64,000 bases of DNA from Alistipes sp. (GTDB taxonomy: Bacteria > Bacteroidota > Bacteroidia > Bacteroidales > Rikenellaceae). The stretch covers positions 62,001 to 126,000 of the forward strand of contig JAFOBG010000032.1 in the NCBI GenBank assembly GCA_017381935.1, in the 5' to 3' direction. The notes below the pieces were generated by a model. That model saw nothing but the letters and a program-made list of their open reading frames with translations, was not told the DNA's origin and searched no databases. The position numbers were made by a program, and so were the translations under genes. The first letter of the stretch is position 1; each line of letters opens with the position of its first letter. Below are positions 8,288-16,764 of this stretch, piece after piece.

Positions 8288-9460
8288 ATGAAAAGATTTT
8301 TGTTAACCATTATTGCAGCTGTAGGTGCTATGAGTGCTTACGCGCAGTTTACTCCTAACAAAATCGTCGTTCCCGATATTGAGGGATACCAGACTTTGAC
8401 AGGAGATTTTCACATTCACACTGTATTCTCAGATGCAAGTGTATGGCCTGCAACTCGTGTACAGGAGGCTATTTGGGAGGGTCTTGATGTTATTGCAATT
8501 ACAGAGCACATCGACACTCGCCATCAGAAGATGGTAAACAACGGTACTTTTGTAAAGGAGAAGTGCGATAGAGATTACTCTTATAAACTTGCGAAGAAGG
8601 CTGCAGGTAAAAATATTTTGGTAGTTCATGGTGGCGAGATTACTCGTGGTATGCCTCCAGGACACTTCAACTGCCTCTTCGTTAAAGATAACGACGATAT
8701 TTGTGCCGCAGCTGAGAAGAATGACCATGACCATGTACTTGCAATGGAGGGTGGTCTTCGTGAGGCTCGCAACCAAGGCGCATTTTTGATGTGGAACCAT
8801 CCAAATTGGTGCAAGCAGGCTCCAAATGAGACTGTTATGTGGAAAGAGCACAAGAAGATTCTCAAAGAGGGTCTTATGGATGCAATCGAGATTTATAACA
8901 TGGCATGTGGCTATGACCCAGAGGGCCATGCTTGGGCTTTGGAGCATAATCTTGCAATGCTCGGAAACTCAGACTGCCATGCTCCATTCTTTATGGAGGT
9001 TGACTATCTCCATGGTGCACACCGCCCTGTAACTCTGGTATTTGCAACAGAGAAGTCTCTTAAGGGTGTTCGTGAGGCTCTTGATGCTCGTCGCTCAGCT
9101 GTATTTGCTGAGGGTAATGTATATGGCCGTGAGCAGGAGGTTCGTCCGCTTCTTCACGCTTGCTTGAAGGTTAAGAGCGTTAAGTTTAGAGAGAAGGATA
9201 TTGTTATTGAGTTTGAGAACGTCTCTTCAATTCCTGTAACCCTTACAAAGGGCAAGGGTTCAGAGGATACATGGTATGCTCGTTATGCTGTAATCCCTCC
9301 ATTCTCTACATATTCATATAAGGTTCGTCCTCTGCTTATTGATAACAAGCAGCCTGCTTTTGATAAGAATCTTAAGGAGTATGAGGTTAATTTTGTGGCT
9401 GAAAACTTCTACGTTGCTCCAAATAAACCTGTCGAATTTAGCGTAAAGGCTACCCGATAA
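8288..9460 (+). CDS. Secreted PHP-domain phosphodiesterase (Sb-PDE-like)
   Basis: 390 aa with a signal peptide (1-20, cleavage after AYA). The metal-binding PHP pattern is clear: GDFHIHTVFSD near residue 40, AITEHID near 75, VVHGGEIT near 118, MWNHPNW near 167, and GNSDCHAP near 226. The His and Asp residues should hold two or three metal ions that hydrolyse a phosphate ester or diester. The last ~110 residues are a beta-sandwich-like tail. It resembles proteins annotated as Sb-PDE family phosphodiesterases in Bacteroidales. Periplasmic or exported. The natural substrate is unknown; release of phosphate or sugar from organophosphates is likely. Confidence 0.82.
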   Translation: MKRFLLTIIAAVGAMSAYAQFTPNKIVVPDIEGYQTLTGDFHIHTVFSDASVWPATRVQEAIWEGLDVIAITEHIDTRHQKMVNNGTFVKEKCDRDYSYKLAKKAAGKNILVVHGGEITRGMPPGHFNCLFVKDNDDICAAAEKNDHDHVLAMEGGLREARNQGAFLMWNHPNWCKQAPNETVMWKEHKKILKEGLMDAIEIYNMACGYDPEGHAWALEHNLAMLGNSDCHAPFFMEVDYLHGAHRPVTLVFATEKSLKGVREALDARRSAVFAEGNVYGREQEVRPLLHACLKVKSVKFREKDIVIEFENVSSIPVTLTKGKGSEDTWYARYAVIPPFSTYSYKVRPLLIDNKQPAFDKNLKEYEVNFVAENFYVAPNKPVEFSVKATR

Positions 9461-9480
9461 GGTGTAAAATAGTAAATACA

Positions 9481-9521
9481 AAAGAGTATCTTGGTTAAGA
9501 ATATTGAGATACTCTTTTTTT
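9481..9521 (+). terminator. Rho-independent terminator after the phosphodiesterase gene
   Basis: AAAGAGTATCT (9481-9491) and AGATACTCTTT (9507-9517) form an 11-bp perfect stem, followed by T to 9521. Confidence 0.9.
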
Positions 9522-9570
9522 GTGGGTGTTAATAGGTAAAAATACTTAATGAATTCTTAATGGAAAGTAG

Positions 9571-9578
9571 TAATTTTG
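9571..9578 (+). promoter_or_regulatory. Promoter -7 box of the porin gene
   Basis: TAATTTTG at 9571-9578 lies 30 bases before the ATG. A second match, TAACTTTG at 9597-9604, is too close to the ATG for an ordinary leader. Confidence 0.5.
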
Positions 9579-9608
9579 TTACATATTTAAGCATTTTAAC
9601 TTTGAACT

Positions 9609-10742
9609 ATGAAAAGATTTATACTTTCCGTAATGACACTTTTGGCTTTTGGCGTGGTGTCGGCACAAACTTCTGATTCTCAGATACAAATAGAACAACT
9701 TAACGAGCGTATTTCAAAGTTGGAGAAGCGCTCTGCGGTTTGGGATAAACTAAAGCCTGCCTTTAAGCTCTCAGGATATATTCAGGCTGGTTATGACTAT
9801 CTGTGGGATGAGGATGGAACAAAGACCTCAACTTTCCACCTTCGTCGTGCTCGTATGACTATGCAGGGTGATTTGTATAAGGGTAAAAAGGGAGCTAAGG
9901 CTAACTACCGTTTGCAGATTGACTTTTGCCGCACTCCTGTAATTGTAGATTTGTGGTTTAAGTATCAGCCGGTAAATCAGTTTGGTATTCAAGTTGGTCA
10001 GTTTAAGGTGCCTATCTCTATTGAGAATACTGACTATAATGCTACAAAGCTGGAGTTTATCAACTATGCACAGGCTGTGCAGCGTCTTGCACGTCTTGGA
10101 AGTGGCGATATGACAGGTATCTCATCAACGGGTCGAGATACAGGTCTGCAACTCTATGGAGGCTTTATTAAGAAGGATGGATTTAGTATTATCAACTATG
10201 AGGTTGGCGTGTTCAATGGCGCAGGTATTAATGCAAAGGATAATAATAAAAGTAAGGATGTTGCAGCTCGTCTGACTATACAGCCACTTAAGTTGCTCAA
10301 GATTGCAGGTTACTACATGTATGGTGAGGCTGACGCAACTTCTTTGAGTACGAAATATCCTGCTATCCTTACAAACCTTGATAGTTATAATTTGAAATAT
10401 ATTGGTTATCAGCGTTATGGTGGCGGTTTTGACTATAATAACGACTTTATGTTTGCCCGTTCTGAGTATATCGGAGGAAAGACAGGTAATTTGACTTCTG
10501 AAGGTGTCTATGTTCAGGTAGGTTATAAGTTCCTTGGTAAGTGGACTGCCGGTGTTCGTTATGACTATTTTGATGAGAATACAGCTGTGGAAGGTTGTCA
10601 GAATAACTACTCTTTAGCCCTCTCTTATCGTCCATGGAAGCACTTCCGTCTGCAGGCTGAATATACATATCAGCAGTATCGTAAAATCGAGGGTTCTAAG
10701 AATGGTAACTGCCTCTATTTTATGGCTACAGCTCTATTCTAA
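9609..10742 (+). CDS. OprP/OprO-like outer-membrane porin
   Basis: 377 aa with a signal peptide (cleavage after VSAQ, ~19-20). Residues ~25-48 (QIEQLNERISKLEKR) form a short coiled coil, as in trimeric phosphate-selective porins. The remainder is a beta-barrel made of alternating strands with aromatic girdles, with the motif LSGYIQAGYDYLWDED, STFHLRRARMTMQG and a C-terminal Phe (MATALF) needed for barrel insertion. This matches the porin_O_P family (PF07396). It probably passes anions such as phosphate or sulfate. The YeiH-type exporter begins 33 bases downstream and is probably co-transcribed. Confidence 0.87.
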   Translation: MKRFILSVMTLLAFGVVSAQTSDSQIQIEQLNERISKLEKRSAVWDKLKPAFKLSGYIQAGYDYLWDEDGTKTSTFHLRRARMTMQGDLYKGKKGAKANYRLQIDFCRTPVIVDLWFKYQPVNQFGIQVGQFKVPISIENTDYNATKLEFINYAQAVQRLARLGSGDMTGISSTGRDTGLQLYGGFIKKDGFSIINYEVGVFNGAGINAKDNNKSKDVAARLTIQPLKLLKIAGYYMYGEADATSLSTKYPAILTNLDSYNLKYIGYQRYGGGFDYNNDFMFARSEYIGGKTGNLTSEGVYVQVGYKFLGKWTAGVRYDYFDENTAVEGCQNNYSLALSYRPWKHFRLQAEYTYQQYRKIEGSKNGNCLYFMATALF

Positions 10743-10775
10743 AACCGGATAAGAAAAATTGTCAAATATATCAAC

Positions 10776-12074
10776 ATGGAAAAACTTAAGAAATTTTTAG
10801 TAGAGGATTGGGTTGTTACATTTCTTTCTATTCCACTCCTCATTATCGCTGGACTTGCAACATTTTTACCAAAAGATGCACTGAAAATCTCTTCAGATTT
10901 GTCAACTGTAGATGCTTGGATAAATATTGGAGCACTATTTGTGCTTGCTCTTGTTATCCTTTATGTTGGAAATAAGTTGCTCTCACGTCCATTGCGAGGC
11001 CTATTCTGGTCTTTTGTGGTTGTATTTGCTGTTTCAATGCTGGCACAGCTCACTGCAAAGGTTGGCTTTATTAAGGCTTGGGGCTTTGAGGCTGTATTCT
11101 TCTCAGTGATTTTCGGACTTATTATTCGAAACTGTTTCCACATCCCTGAGTGGCTTAAGCCTGCAATTCAGGGCGAGTTCTTTATTAAGATTGGCGTTGT
11201 TTGTCTTGGTGCCACTATTCTCTTTAGAGACTTTCTAGCGGCTGGCTCTTTGGCTCTTGTTCAGGGTTGTGTCGTAGTCTTCTGTGTGTGGATGTTTGCA
11301 TTCTTCTTGTCTAAAAAGATGGGCGTTGACGAGCGTAGTGCAATGACACTCTCTTCAGGACTTAGTATTTGTGGTGTATCAGCCTGTATTACAGCAGCAG
11401 GTGTAGCAAATACAGATGGTAAGAAGCTCTCTTATATTGTATCTGTTGTACTTATCGTTGTGGTACCTATGATATATATCATGCCTTATTTGGCTAAGCT
11501 GGTTGTACCATTGCTTACTGACGATGTTATGATTCAGCAGCAGATTGCCGGAGCATGGATTGGCGGAACTGTTGATACAACAAGTGGTGTAGGTGCAGCA
11601 TCGGCTATCTATAGCGAGGAGGCAAATAAGATTGCAATGATTGTTAAGGCAACTCAGAATGTGCTTATTGGTGTTGTAGCATTCTTTATTGCGCTCTATC
11701 TCTCTTCAAAGAGTGCTGGCGATGGTAAACTTCATCGTCCATCTCTTAAGATTGTATGGGATAAGTTCCCTAAGTTTGTGCTTGGCTTTGTATTGGCATC
11801 GGCTGTATTTAGTCTGTTGCAGAGTTATGAGGTATTCCCTGACTTTGCAGTTAAGAAGTTGGCAGAGACCTCTATGGCAAAGAACTTCTCAGGTTTCTTC
11901 TTCTCTTTAGCCTTTGTATGTATAGGTATGGATACACGCCTGAAGGATATTGTCTCTAAGGAGAACCGTAATATCCTCTATACATTCCTTGGAGCACAGA
12001 CCTTCAACATTATCCTTACTTTCTTTGTTGCATGGTTGCTCTTTGGTATTGTTAAGCCTGCATTTGGATTGTAA
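10776..12074 (+). CDS. YeiH-family putative sulfate/anion exporter
   Basis: 432 aa integral inner-membrane protein with about 10-11 helices, matching the UPF0324/YeiH family (PF03601). Typical parts are VFFSVIFGLIIRN, IKIGVVCLGATILFRDF, the Ser/Cys/Gly-rich reentrant stretch SGLSICGVSACITAAG, and GAWIGGTVDTTSGVGAA. The family is annotated as putative sulfate exporters because a homologue is tied to taurine-derived sulfite/sulfate export. It is larger than the ~340 aa of many homologues, mainly because of an N-terminal extension of about 60 residues containing an extra helix. It follows an anion-type porin, so an anion export route is plausible. Confidence 0.85.
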   Translation: MEKLKKFLVEDWVVTFLSIPLLIIAGLATFLPKDALKISSDLSTVDAWINIGALFVLALVILYVGNKLLSRPLRGLFWSFVVVFAVSMLAQLTAKVGFIKAWGFEAVFFSVIFGLIIRNCFHIPEWLKPAIQGEFFIKIGVVCLGATILFRDFLAAGSLALVQGCVVVFCVWMFAFFLSKKMGVDERSAMTLSSGLSICGVSACITAAGVANTDGKKLSYIVSVVLIVVVPMIYIMPYLAKLVVPLLTDDVMIQQQIAGAWIGGTVDTTSGVGAASAIYSEEANKIAMIVKATQNVLIGVVAFFIALYLSSKSAGDGKLHRPSLKIVWDKFPKFVLGFVLASAVFSLLQSYEVFPDFAVKKLAETSMAKNFSGFFFSLAFVCIGMDTRLKDIVSKENRNILYTFLGAQTFNIILTFFVAWLLFGIVKPAFGL

Positions 12075-12094
12075 TCTAATCTTGATTTTATAAT

Positions 12095-12129
12095 AACCGG
12101 GCCTCTAAAAATGGCTCGGTTTCTTTTTT
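12095..12129 (+). terminator. Terminator after the YeiH-type exporter gene
   Basis: AACCGGGCC (12095-12103) pairs with GGCTCGGTT (12113-12121) with one G-T, followed by TCTTTTTT. Confidence 0.8.
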
Positions 12130-12142
12130 GTAAAAAAATGAC

Positions 12143-12150
12143 TACATTTG
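12143..12150 (+). promoter_or_regulatory. Possible -7 box just before the flavin reductase gene
   Basis: TACATTTG ends only four bases before the ATG at 12155. If real, the transcript would be leaderless or start inside the first codons. Confidence 0.35.
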
Positions 12151-12154
12151 CGCT

Positions 12155-12748
12155 ATGAAACAACAATGGAGAGCGGGAACAATGATCGCTCCGGTGCCTG
12201 CCGTTTTGGTTAGTTGCGGAGATGAGAAGGAGCATAATATTATTACAGTGGCTTGGACGGGGACAATCTGTTCTGAGCCCGCTATGTGTTATATATCTGT
12301 TAGACCGGAACGCCACTCCTACGATATAATTCGTCGTACAGGTGAATTTGTGATAAACCTTACTACTGCCAAGTTGGCAAAGGCGACGGATTGGTGTGGT
12401 GTACGCTCTGGTAGGGACTTTGATAAGTTTGAGTATTGCTCACTCTCTGTAGAGCGATGTGAGCATGTAGCAGCTCCTGCAATTGCTCAATCTCCGGTAA
12501 ATATAGAGTGCAAAGTCAAACAGATTGTCAAGTTAGGCTCGCATGACATGTTTATAGCTGAGGTTGTGGGTGTTATGGTAGATGAATCATTACTTGACCT
12601 AGATACAGGCAAGCTCGATTTAAGCCGAGCAGACCTACTTGCTTATGCACATGGAGAGTACTTCCGCTTAGGGGAGAGATTGGGTACTTTCGGCTGGACT
12701 GTTAAGGGTAGTACCATTAAGAAAGAGAAAAAACAGAGTAAAAAATAA
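12155..12748 (+). CDS. Flavin reductase family protein
   Basis: 197 aa FMN-binding split-barrel protein (PF01613 type). The start KQQWRAGTMIAPVPAVLVSCGD and the segments NIITVAWTGTICSEPAMCYISVRPERHSY and GEFVINLTT are characteristic of the flavin reductase/flavoredoxin group that binds FMN and reduces it with NAD(P)H or passes electrons. Cytoplasmic. The Lys-rich tail is not conserved in the family as far as I know. Its stop overlaps the next ATG by one base, so the two downstream genes are translationally coupled. Confidence 0.88.
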   Translation: MKQQWRAGTMIAPVPAVLVSCGDEKEHNIITVAWTGTICSEPAMCYISVRPERHSYDIIRRTGEFVINLTTAKLAKATDWCGVRSGRDFDKFEYCSLSVERCEHVAAPAIAQSPVNIECKVKQIVKLGSHDMFIAEVVGVMVDESLLDLDTGKLDLSRADLLAYAHGEYFRLGERLGTFGWTVKGSTIKKEKKQSKK

Positions 12749-13311
12749 TGGAACAACAAGAGTATTTAGATGGCTTTGAGAAGAGCCTTGCAGAGAATTT
12801 GACTAAATTCCTGACAGATAAGAATCTACTTGGCGGTTATACCTTTGAGGTTGAGGAACTATCAGAGATGTGGCGTAGTTGCGCCCCTGATTATATGGCA
12901 GATGCAGTACCTCAGGTTGCAGATTATCCGTTGGCTGCTATTGCTTGGGCGGCCTATTTTGGAGCAGGCGCAGCTGTTATGTGGGATAAGCAGACTATTG
13001 AGACGGGACAGAATCTATATCTTCGATTAAGAGATGCTCGAGGTTTTGATGAAATGGATGAGTATGTAGATTACCTGCTGCTTAACCATGGTGTAAAGCA
13101 GACAGATATTGATAAATTGGAGGATGCTTTGCGCAGTGCGGCACAGAGTGCAGAGACTGCTATTCGTAAGGAGGGTGTAGAGCCTCAGAGTGTTATGGCT
13201 TTTCATATTTTCGCTCGTGTGGTAAAGGTATTCTTTGCATTGGGAATGTCTGTAGCTCTGCATCTTATGGGCTATAAATATGAGAAGGTTAAGGTAGATT
13301 TACCAAGTTAA
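12748..13311 (+). CDS. Uncharacterised conserved helical protein
   Basis: 187 aa, not recognised. The sequence is acidic and mostly helical, with a hydrophobic stretch YPLAAIAWAAYFGAGAAVMWD (~60-80) and a second near the C-terminus (VVKVFFALGMSVALHLMGY, ~160-178). These could be membrane-associated but are short and interrupted. The ATG overlaps the stop of the flavin reductase gene (TAATG), which means tight coupling, and the next gene follows after two bases. It probably works with the flavin reductase, but no function can be given. Confidence 0.75.
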   Translation: MEQQEYLDGFEKSLAENLTKFLTDKNLLGGYTFEVEELSEMWRSCAPDYMADAVPQVADYPLAAIAWAAYFGAGAAVMWDKQTIETGQNLYLRLRDARGFDEMDEYVDYLLLNHGVKQTDIDKLEDALRSAAQSAETAIRKEGVEPQSVMAFHIFARVVKVFFALGMSVALHLMGYKYEKVKVDLPS

Positions 13312-13313
13312 AT

Positions 13314-13706
13314 ATGTATAGATTAGAGATAACTACCTCCCACTCTGAGAATTGGCGCTACAATATAATGGTTACCCTCTCAATGAGAGATAGTGCTGGT
13401 GAACAGTGTGGCTATCATACTGTCGAGGACTCTCCTTTTGAGGTTGGTACAAATAGCGAAAATCCTCCAGAAGGGTTTGTAAGACGTAGAGAGATATCGC
13501 TTGATTTTGAAAAGTGCAGTAGTGTCCGATTTATAATCTATATGTTGCCAAACTCACTACCACAAATAAAAAGTCTTGAGGGTGCAGATATCTCCTTTCC
13601 TATACAGATAAAGATTGTAAATGGAGAAAACAAAGTCTTTGCGGAAAAAATTGAGGTAAATCGTTTTGGCGGCTGCGGCGTGGAGAGAATAGTTGAGTTG
13701 AAGTAA
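13314..13706 (+). CDS. Uncharacterised small beta-rich protein
   Basis: 130 aa, not recognised. No signal peptide. The predicted pattern is alternating short strands, with no catalytic motif. It is the last gene of a three-gene operon with the flavin reductase, starting two bases after the preceding stop. It is followed by a convergent terminator shared with gdhA. Confidence 0.7.
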   Translation: MYRLEITTSHSENWRYNIMVTLSMRDSAGEQCGYHTVEDSPFEVGTNSENPPEGFVRRREISLDFEKCSSVRFIIYMLPNSLPQIKSLEGADISFPIQIKIVNGENKVFAEKIEVNRFGGCGVERIVELK

Positions 13707-13717
13707 TATATTATACA

Positions 13718-13756
13718 ATAAAGAGAGAAGACAAGTTATTTGCCTCCTCTCTTTAT
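13718..13756. terminator. Bidirectional terminator between the flavin reductase operon and gdhA
   Basis: ATAAAGAGAG (13718-13727) and CTCTCTTTAT (13747-13756) form a 10-bp perfect stem between convergent genes, with A/T flanks on both sides. Confidence 0.75.
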
Positions 13757-13771
13757 ATATAGAGTGTATAT

Positions 13772-15112
13772 TTATACAATACCCTGCTCAAGCATAGCCT
13801 GTGCGACTTTCATAAAGCCTGCAATATTCGCACCTTTGACGTAGTTGATATAGCCATCCTCTTGTGCACCGTACTTAACACATGCCGCATGGATAGACTC
13901 CATAATATAGTGCAGCTTACTATCAACCTCTGCTGCCGACCAACTGATGTGCATTGCATTTTGAGTCATCTCAAGGCCTGAAGTGGCTACACCACCTGCA
14001 TTAACAGCCTTTCCAGGAGCGAAGAGTATGCCTGCATTCTGGAATGTTGCAATAGCCTCAGGAGTACAACCCATATTTGATACCTCTGCAGCACACCATG
14101 TTCCGTTTGCTAACAACTCTGCAGCATCATCGCCATTAAGCTCATTCTGGAATGCGCAAGGAAGAGCAATATCGCATTTAATACTCCATGCCTTCTTGCC
14201 AGGAATGAATGTTGCATCAGGGAACTTCTCTGCAAAAGGAGCAACAATATTGCGGTTTGAAGCACGAAGTTCGAGCATATATGCAAGTTTCTCCGCATTC
14301 ATACCCTCTGGATTATAGACAACACCGTCCGGACCAGAGATTGCGATAACTGTTGCACCGAGCTCTGTTGCCTTTGTTGCAGCACCCCAAGCTACATTTC
14401 CAAAACCTGAAATTGCAACCTTTGCACCCTTAATGCTCTTGCCAGCCTTTGCAAGCATATGCTCTACAAAATAGAGAGCACCAAAGCCTGTTGCCTCAGG
14501 ACGGATAAGTGAACCACCCCAAGTCATACCTTTACCTGTAAGAACACCTGTATTGTATTGGCGAGCAAGTTTCTTATACATACCGTACATATATCCAATC
14601 TCACGGCCACCTACACCAACATCGCCAGCTGGAACATCAGTATCAGGACCGATATTGTTCCAAAGCTCCCACATAAAGGCTTGGCAGAAACGCATAATCT
14701 CTGCATCTGACTTACCAACAGGGTCGAAATCAGAACCACCCTTTGCACCTCCCATAGGGAGTGTTGTCAGTGCGTTTTTAAATGTCTGCTCAAAGCCCAA
14801 GAACTTGAGCATAGATGGATTTACAGCCTTGTGGAAACGAATACCACCCTTATATGGACCTATGGCACTATTAAACTGAATACGATAGCCAAGGTTGGTC
14901 TGAATCTCACCGTTGTCGTCCACCCAGGTAACACGGAATGTAAAAATACGGTCAGGTTCTACCATGCGTTCAACAATCTTAGCCTTCTCAAACTCAGGAT
15001 GGAGGTTATATACCTCCTCAATAGACTCCAGTACCTCTTGTACAGCTTGAAGATACTCGCTCTCGCCTGGATGCTTGCGCTCCAGATCCGCCATAATAGT
15101 TGAAACTTTCAT
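13772..15112 (-). CDS. gdhA: Glutamate dehydrogenase (NADP-type)
   Basis: 446 aa, the size of the hexameric NADP-dependent enzymes. It interconverts 2-oxoglutarate plus ammonia and glutamate in the cytoplasm and is a main ammonia-assimilation enzyme in Bacteroidales. The signature with the catalytic lysine is LPMGGAKGGSDFDP (~122-135), followed by the DVPAGDVGVGGREIGYMYG segment and a Rossmann domain with SGFGNVAWGAA (~237-247). Monocistronic with its own strong promoter; transcribed towards the flavin reductase operon. Confidence 0.97.
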   Translation of the reverse strand: MKVSTIMADLERKHPGESEYLQAVQEVLESIEEVYNLHPEFEKAKIVERMVEPDRIFTFRVTWVDDNGEIQTNLGYRIQFNSAIGPYKGGIRFHKAVNPSMLKFLGFEQTFKNALTTLPMGGAKGGSDFDPVGKSDAEIMRFCQAFMWELWNNIGPDTDVPAGDVGVGGREIGYMYGMYKKLARQYNTGVLTGKGMTWGGSLIRPEATGFGALYFVEHMLAKAGKSIKGAKVAISGFGNVAWGAATKATELGATVIAISGPDGVVYNPEGMNAEKLAYMLELRASNRNIVAPFAEKFPDATFIPGKKAWSIKCDIALPCAFQNELNGDDAAELLANGTWCAAEVSNMGCTPEAIATFQNAGILFAPGKAVNAGGVATSGLEMTQNAMHISWSAAEVDSKLHYIMESIHAACVKYGAQEDGYINYVKGANIAGFMKVAQAMLEQGIV

Positions 15113-15143
15113 ATTACTGATGTTTTAAAGTGTTTTTCTGGTA

Positions 15144-15174
15144 CAAAGTTAATTAGTTTTTATTAAAATTCAAA
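15144..15174 (-). promoter_or_regulatory. Promoter of gdhA
   Basis: Read on the minus strand: TTTG (15174-15171), a 19-base spacer, TAACTTTG (15151-15144). The leader is about 25-30 bases to the ATG at 15112. Confidence 0.8.
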
Positions 15175-15197
15175 GAAAGTTTCCTATTTTGAGACTA

Positions 15198-15809
15198 TTA
15201 AATATTAACTATTTTAGCTTTTATGGCATATACTACAAGGCTGGCAGTGTTATTACAACCTGTTTTTTCAAGAATTCTTGCTCGGTGTGCATCGACAGTT
15301 CGTTTAGAAATTTCGAGCCTCTCTGCGATTTGAGGAGTTGATAAACCCTGACAGATGGTAGTTAAAACGGCTATTTCACGCTCTGTAAGGGCATCAGAGT
15401 CTGTTGACTCTTGCTCAAGCACGAGGGAGTCTGAGAGGAATTTCTCACCACTCATTACTTTATCTATGGCCTTGAAAACAGTCTGCAAGTCGGAATCTTT
15501 TTGCAAAAAACCGGATACACCGGCATCAACCATCTCGTTATAGTACTGATTTTCACTAAACATCGTAAGAGCAATAATCTTTAGGTCGGGCTGTTGACGT
15601 AGGGCTAAACGAGTAGCGGTGATACCATTCATATTAGGCATAGCGATATCCATGAATACTATGTCGGCATGGCAATTTTGCAAGTCAGCAATAAATTGTG
15701 AACCATCAGAGTATTCGCCAACAACTTTATTATCGTGGCGAGTTTGGAGTAAACCCTTTAGACCATTACGGAACAGAGTATGGTCATCGACAAGAATTAT
15801 TTTTGGCAT
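15198..15809 (-). CDS. LuxR/NarL-family response regulator
   Basis: 203 aa. The receiver domain (1-120) has the acidic pair VDDH (7-10), phospho-acceptor Asp54 in VFMDIAMPN, the Thr in ALTMFSEN (~86) and the conserved Lys in FLQKDSD (~104). The C-terminal HTH (LTEREIAVLTTICQGLSTPQIAERLEIS, ~141-168, then KRTVDAHRARI) binds DNA. Its start overlaps the kinase gene by 13 bases, so the two are a cognate pair. The target genes are unknown. Confidence 0.93.
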   Translation of the reverse strand: MPKIILVDDHTLFRNGLKGLLQTRHDNKVVGEYSDGSQFIADLQNCHADIVFMDIAMPNMNGITATRLALRQQPDLKIIALTMFSENQYYNEMVDAGVSGFLQKDSDLQTVFKAIDKVMSGEKFLSDSLVLEQESTDSDALTEREIAVLTTICQGLSTPQIAERLEISKRTVDAHRARILEKTGCNNTASLVVYAIKAKIVNI

Positions 15810-16762
15810 TGCTTTGTGTCATTTATACTAATTACAATATCAGCCTTCATACCATCGCCCTTACTGCTACTAATATTAACCTGACCGCCTAAAGAGTGTA
15901 TGCGAGAGGTTATATTTGATAACCCCATACCACCATCCATGACAGAGTCGGGCTCAAATCCGCAACCATTGTCTGAGTAGTTAAGGGTAATTGTAGAATT
16001 GTCAAAGTTGAGCTCTATATCTATTACTGAGCAGCCTGAGTGCTTAAGAGAGTTGTTTATCAACTCACACACTACACGATATATAATAACCTCTACATCA
16101 TTGTCAAAGCGCTCTGTTGTAAGAGTGGTATTGAACACTATCTCTACATGATGCAGAGTAGAAGAACGAGAGGTAAAGTTATGTATAGCCTGATATAATC
16201 CGAAGTCGAGTAGAATCTGAGGAGAGAGATTGTTTGAAATCTCTCTTACAGAGCGAATAGCCTCTTCAACAACATAGGTTGTATTCTCTAAAATAGCTCT
16301 TTGCTCTGTACTCAATCCATCTTTGGATAGTGCAGAGAGAGACATCTTTGCAGAAGAGAGGAGTGGACCTAAACCGTCATGTAACTCCTTAGAGAAGTTG
16401 AGTCTTGAGCGCTCCTCTGTGCGTAAAACAGCGGTCATAATACCTCTATTAAACTGAGAGCGTTGTTCGGCAAGCCGGTCTATATATACAACTAAACGAT
16501 GTGCAAAGATGACAGCAATAGAGATACATATTGAGACTATAATACCTAAAACTATTGAAACGTTTATATTTGTCTGTTCTTCACTAAATCTAAAGATATC
16601 AAAGTATCGCTCTATGGCAATAATAATAAATCCGATGATACATAGAATCCATATTGCGTTGTACTTTGTACGTTTTATCAAGCGCATGGCAAATATAATT
16701 GCCACTACTTGTAGTATTAAAGCAAAAGCAATTGCAAGTTTCAATAGCAGAGATATTGTCAT
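15797..16762 (-). CDS. Membrane sensor histidine kinase (NarX/DesK type)
   Basis: 321 aa. Three hydrophobic helices (~4-26, 37-50, 68-90) form a small membrane sensor with almost no extracytoplasmic domain, so it probably senses within the membrane or from inside the cell. The dimerisation/phospho-acceptor region is FSKELHDGLGPLLSSAKMSL with His128 (HisKA_3 type). The HATPase_c boxes are ELINNSLKHSG, YSDNGCGFEPD and GMGLSNITSRIHSLGG. It is the partner of the overlapping LuxR-type regulator. It starts two bases after the surE stop, so surE, kinase and regulator form one operon. Confidence 0.92.
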   Translation of the reverse strand: MTISLLLKLAIAFALILQVVAIIFAMRLIKRTKYNAIWILCIIGFIIIAIERYFDIFRFSEEQTNINVSIVLGIIVSICISIAVIFAHRLVVYIDRLAEQRSQFNRGIMTAVLRTEERSRLNFSKELHDGLGPLLSSAKMSLSALSKDGLSTEQRAILENTTYVVEEAIRSVREISNNLSPQILLDFGLYQAIHNFTSRSSTLHHVEIVFNTTLTTERFDNDVEVIIYRVVCELINNSLKHSGCSVIDIELNFDNSTITLNYSDNGCGFEPDSVMDGGMGLSNITSRIHSLGGQVNISSSKGDGMKADIVISINDTKQCQK

Positions 16763-16764
16763 GC

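Noticed and set aside
8429-8947. Antisense 172-codon open frame over the phosphodiesterase gene
   Set aside because: It lies opposite a clearly conserved protein and has no own start signal or family resemblance.
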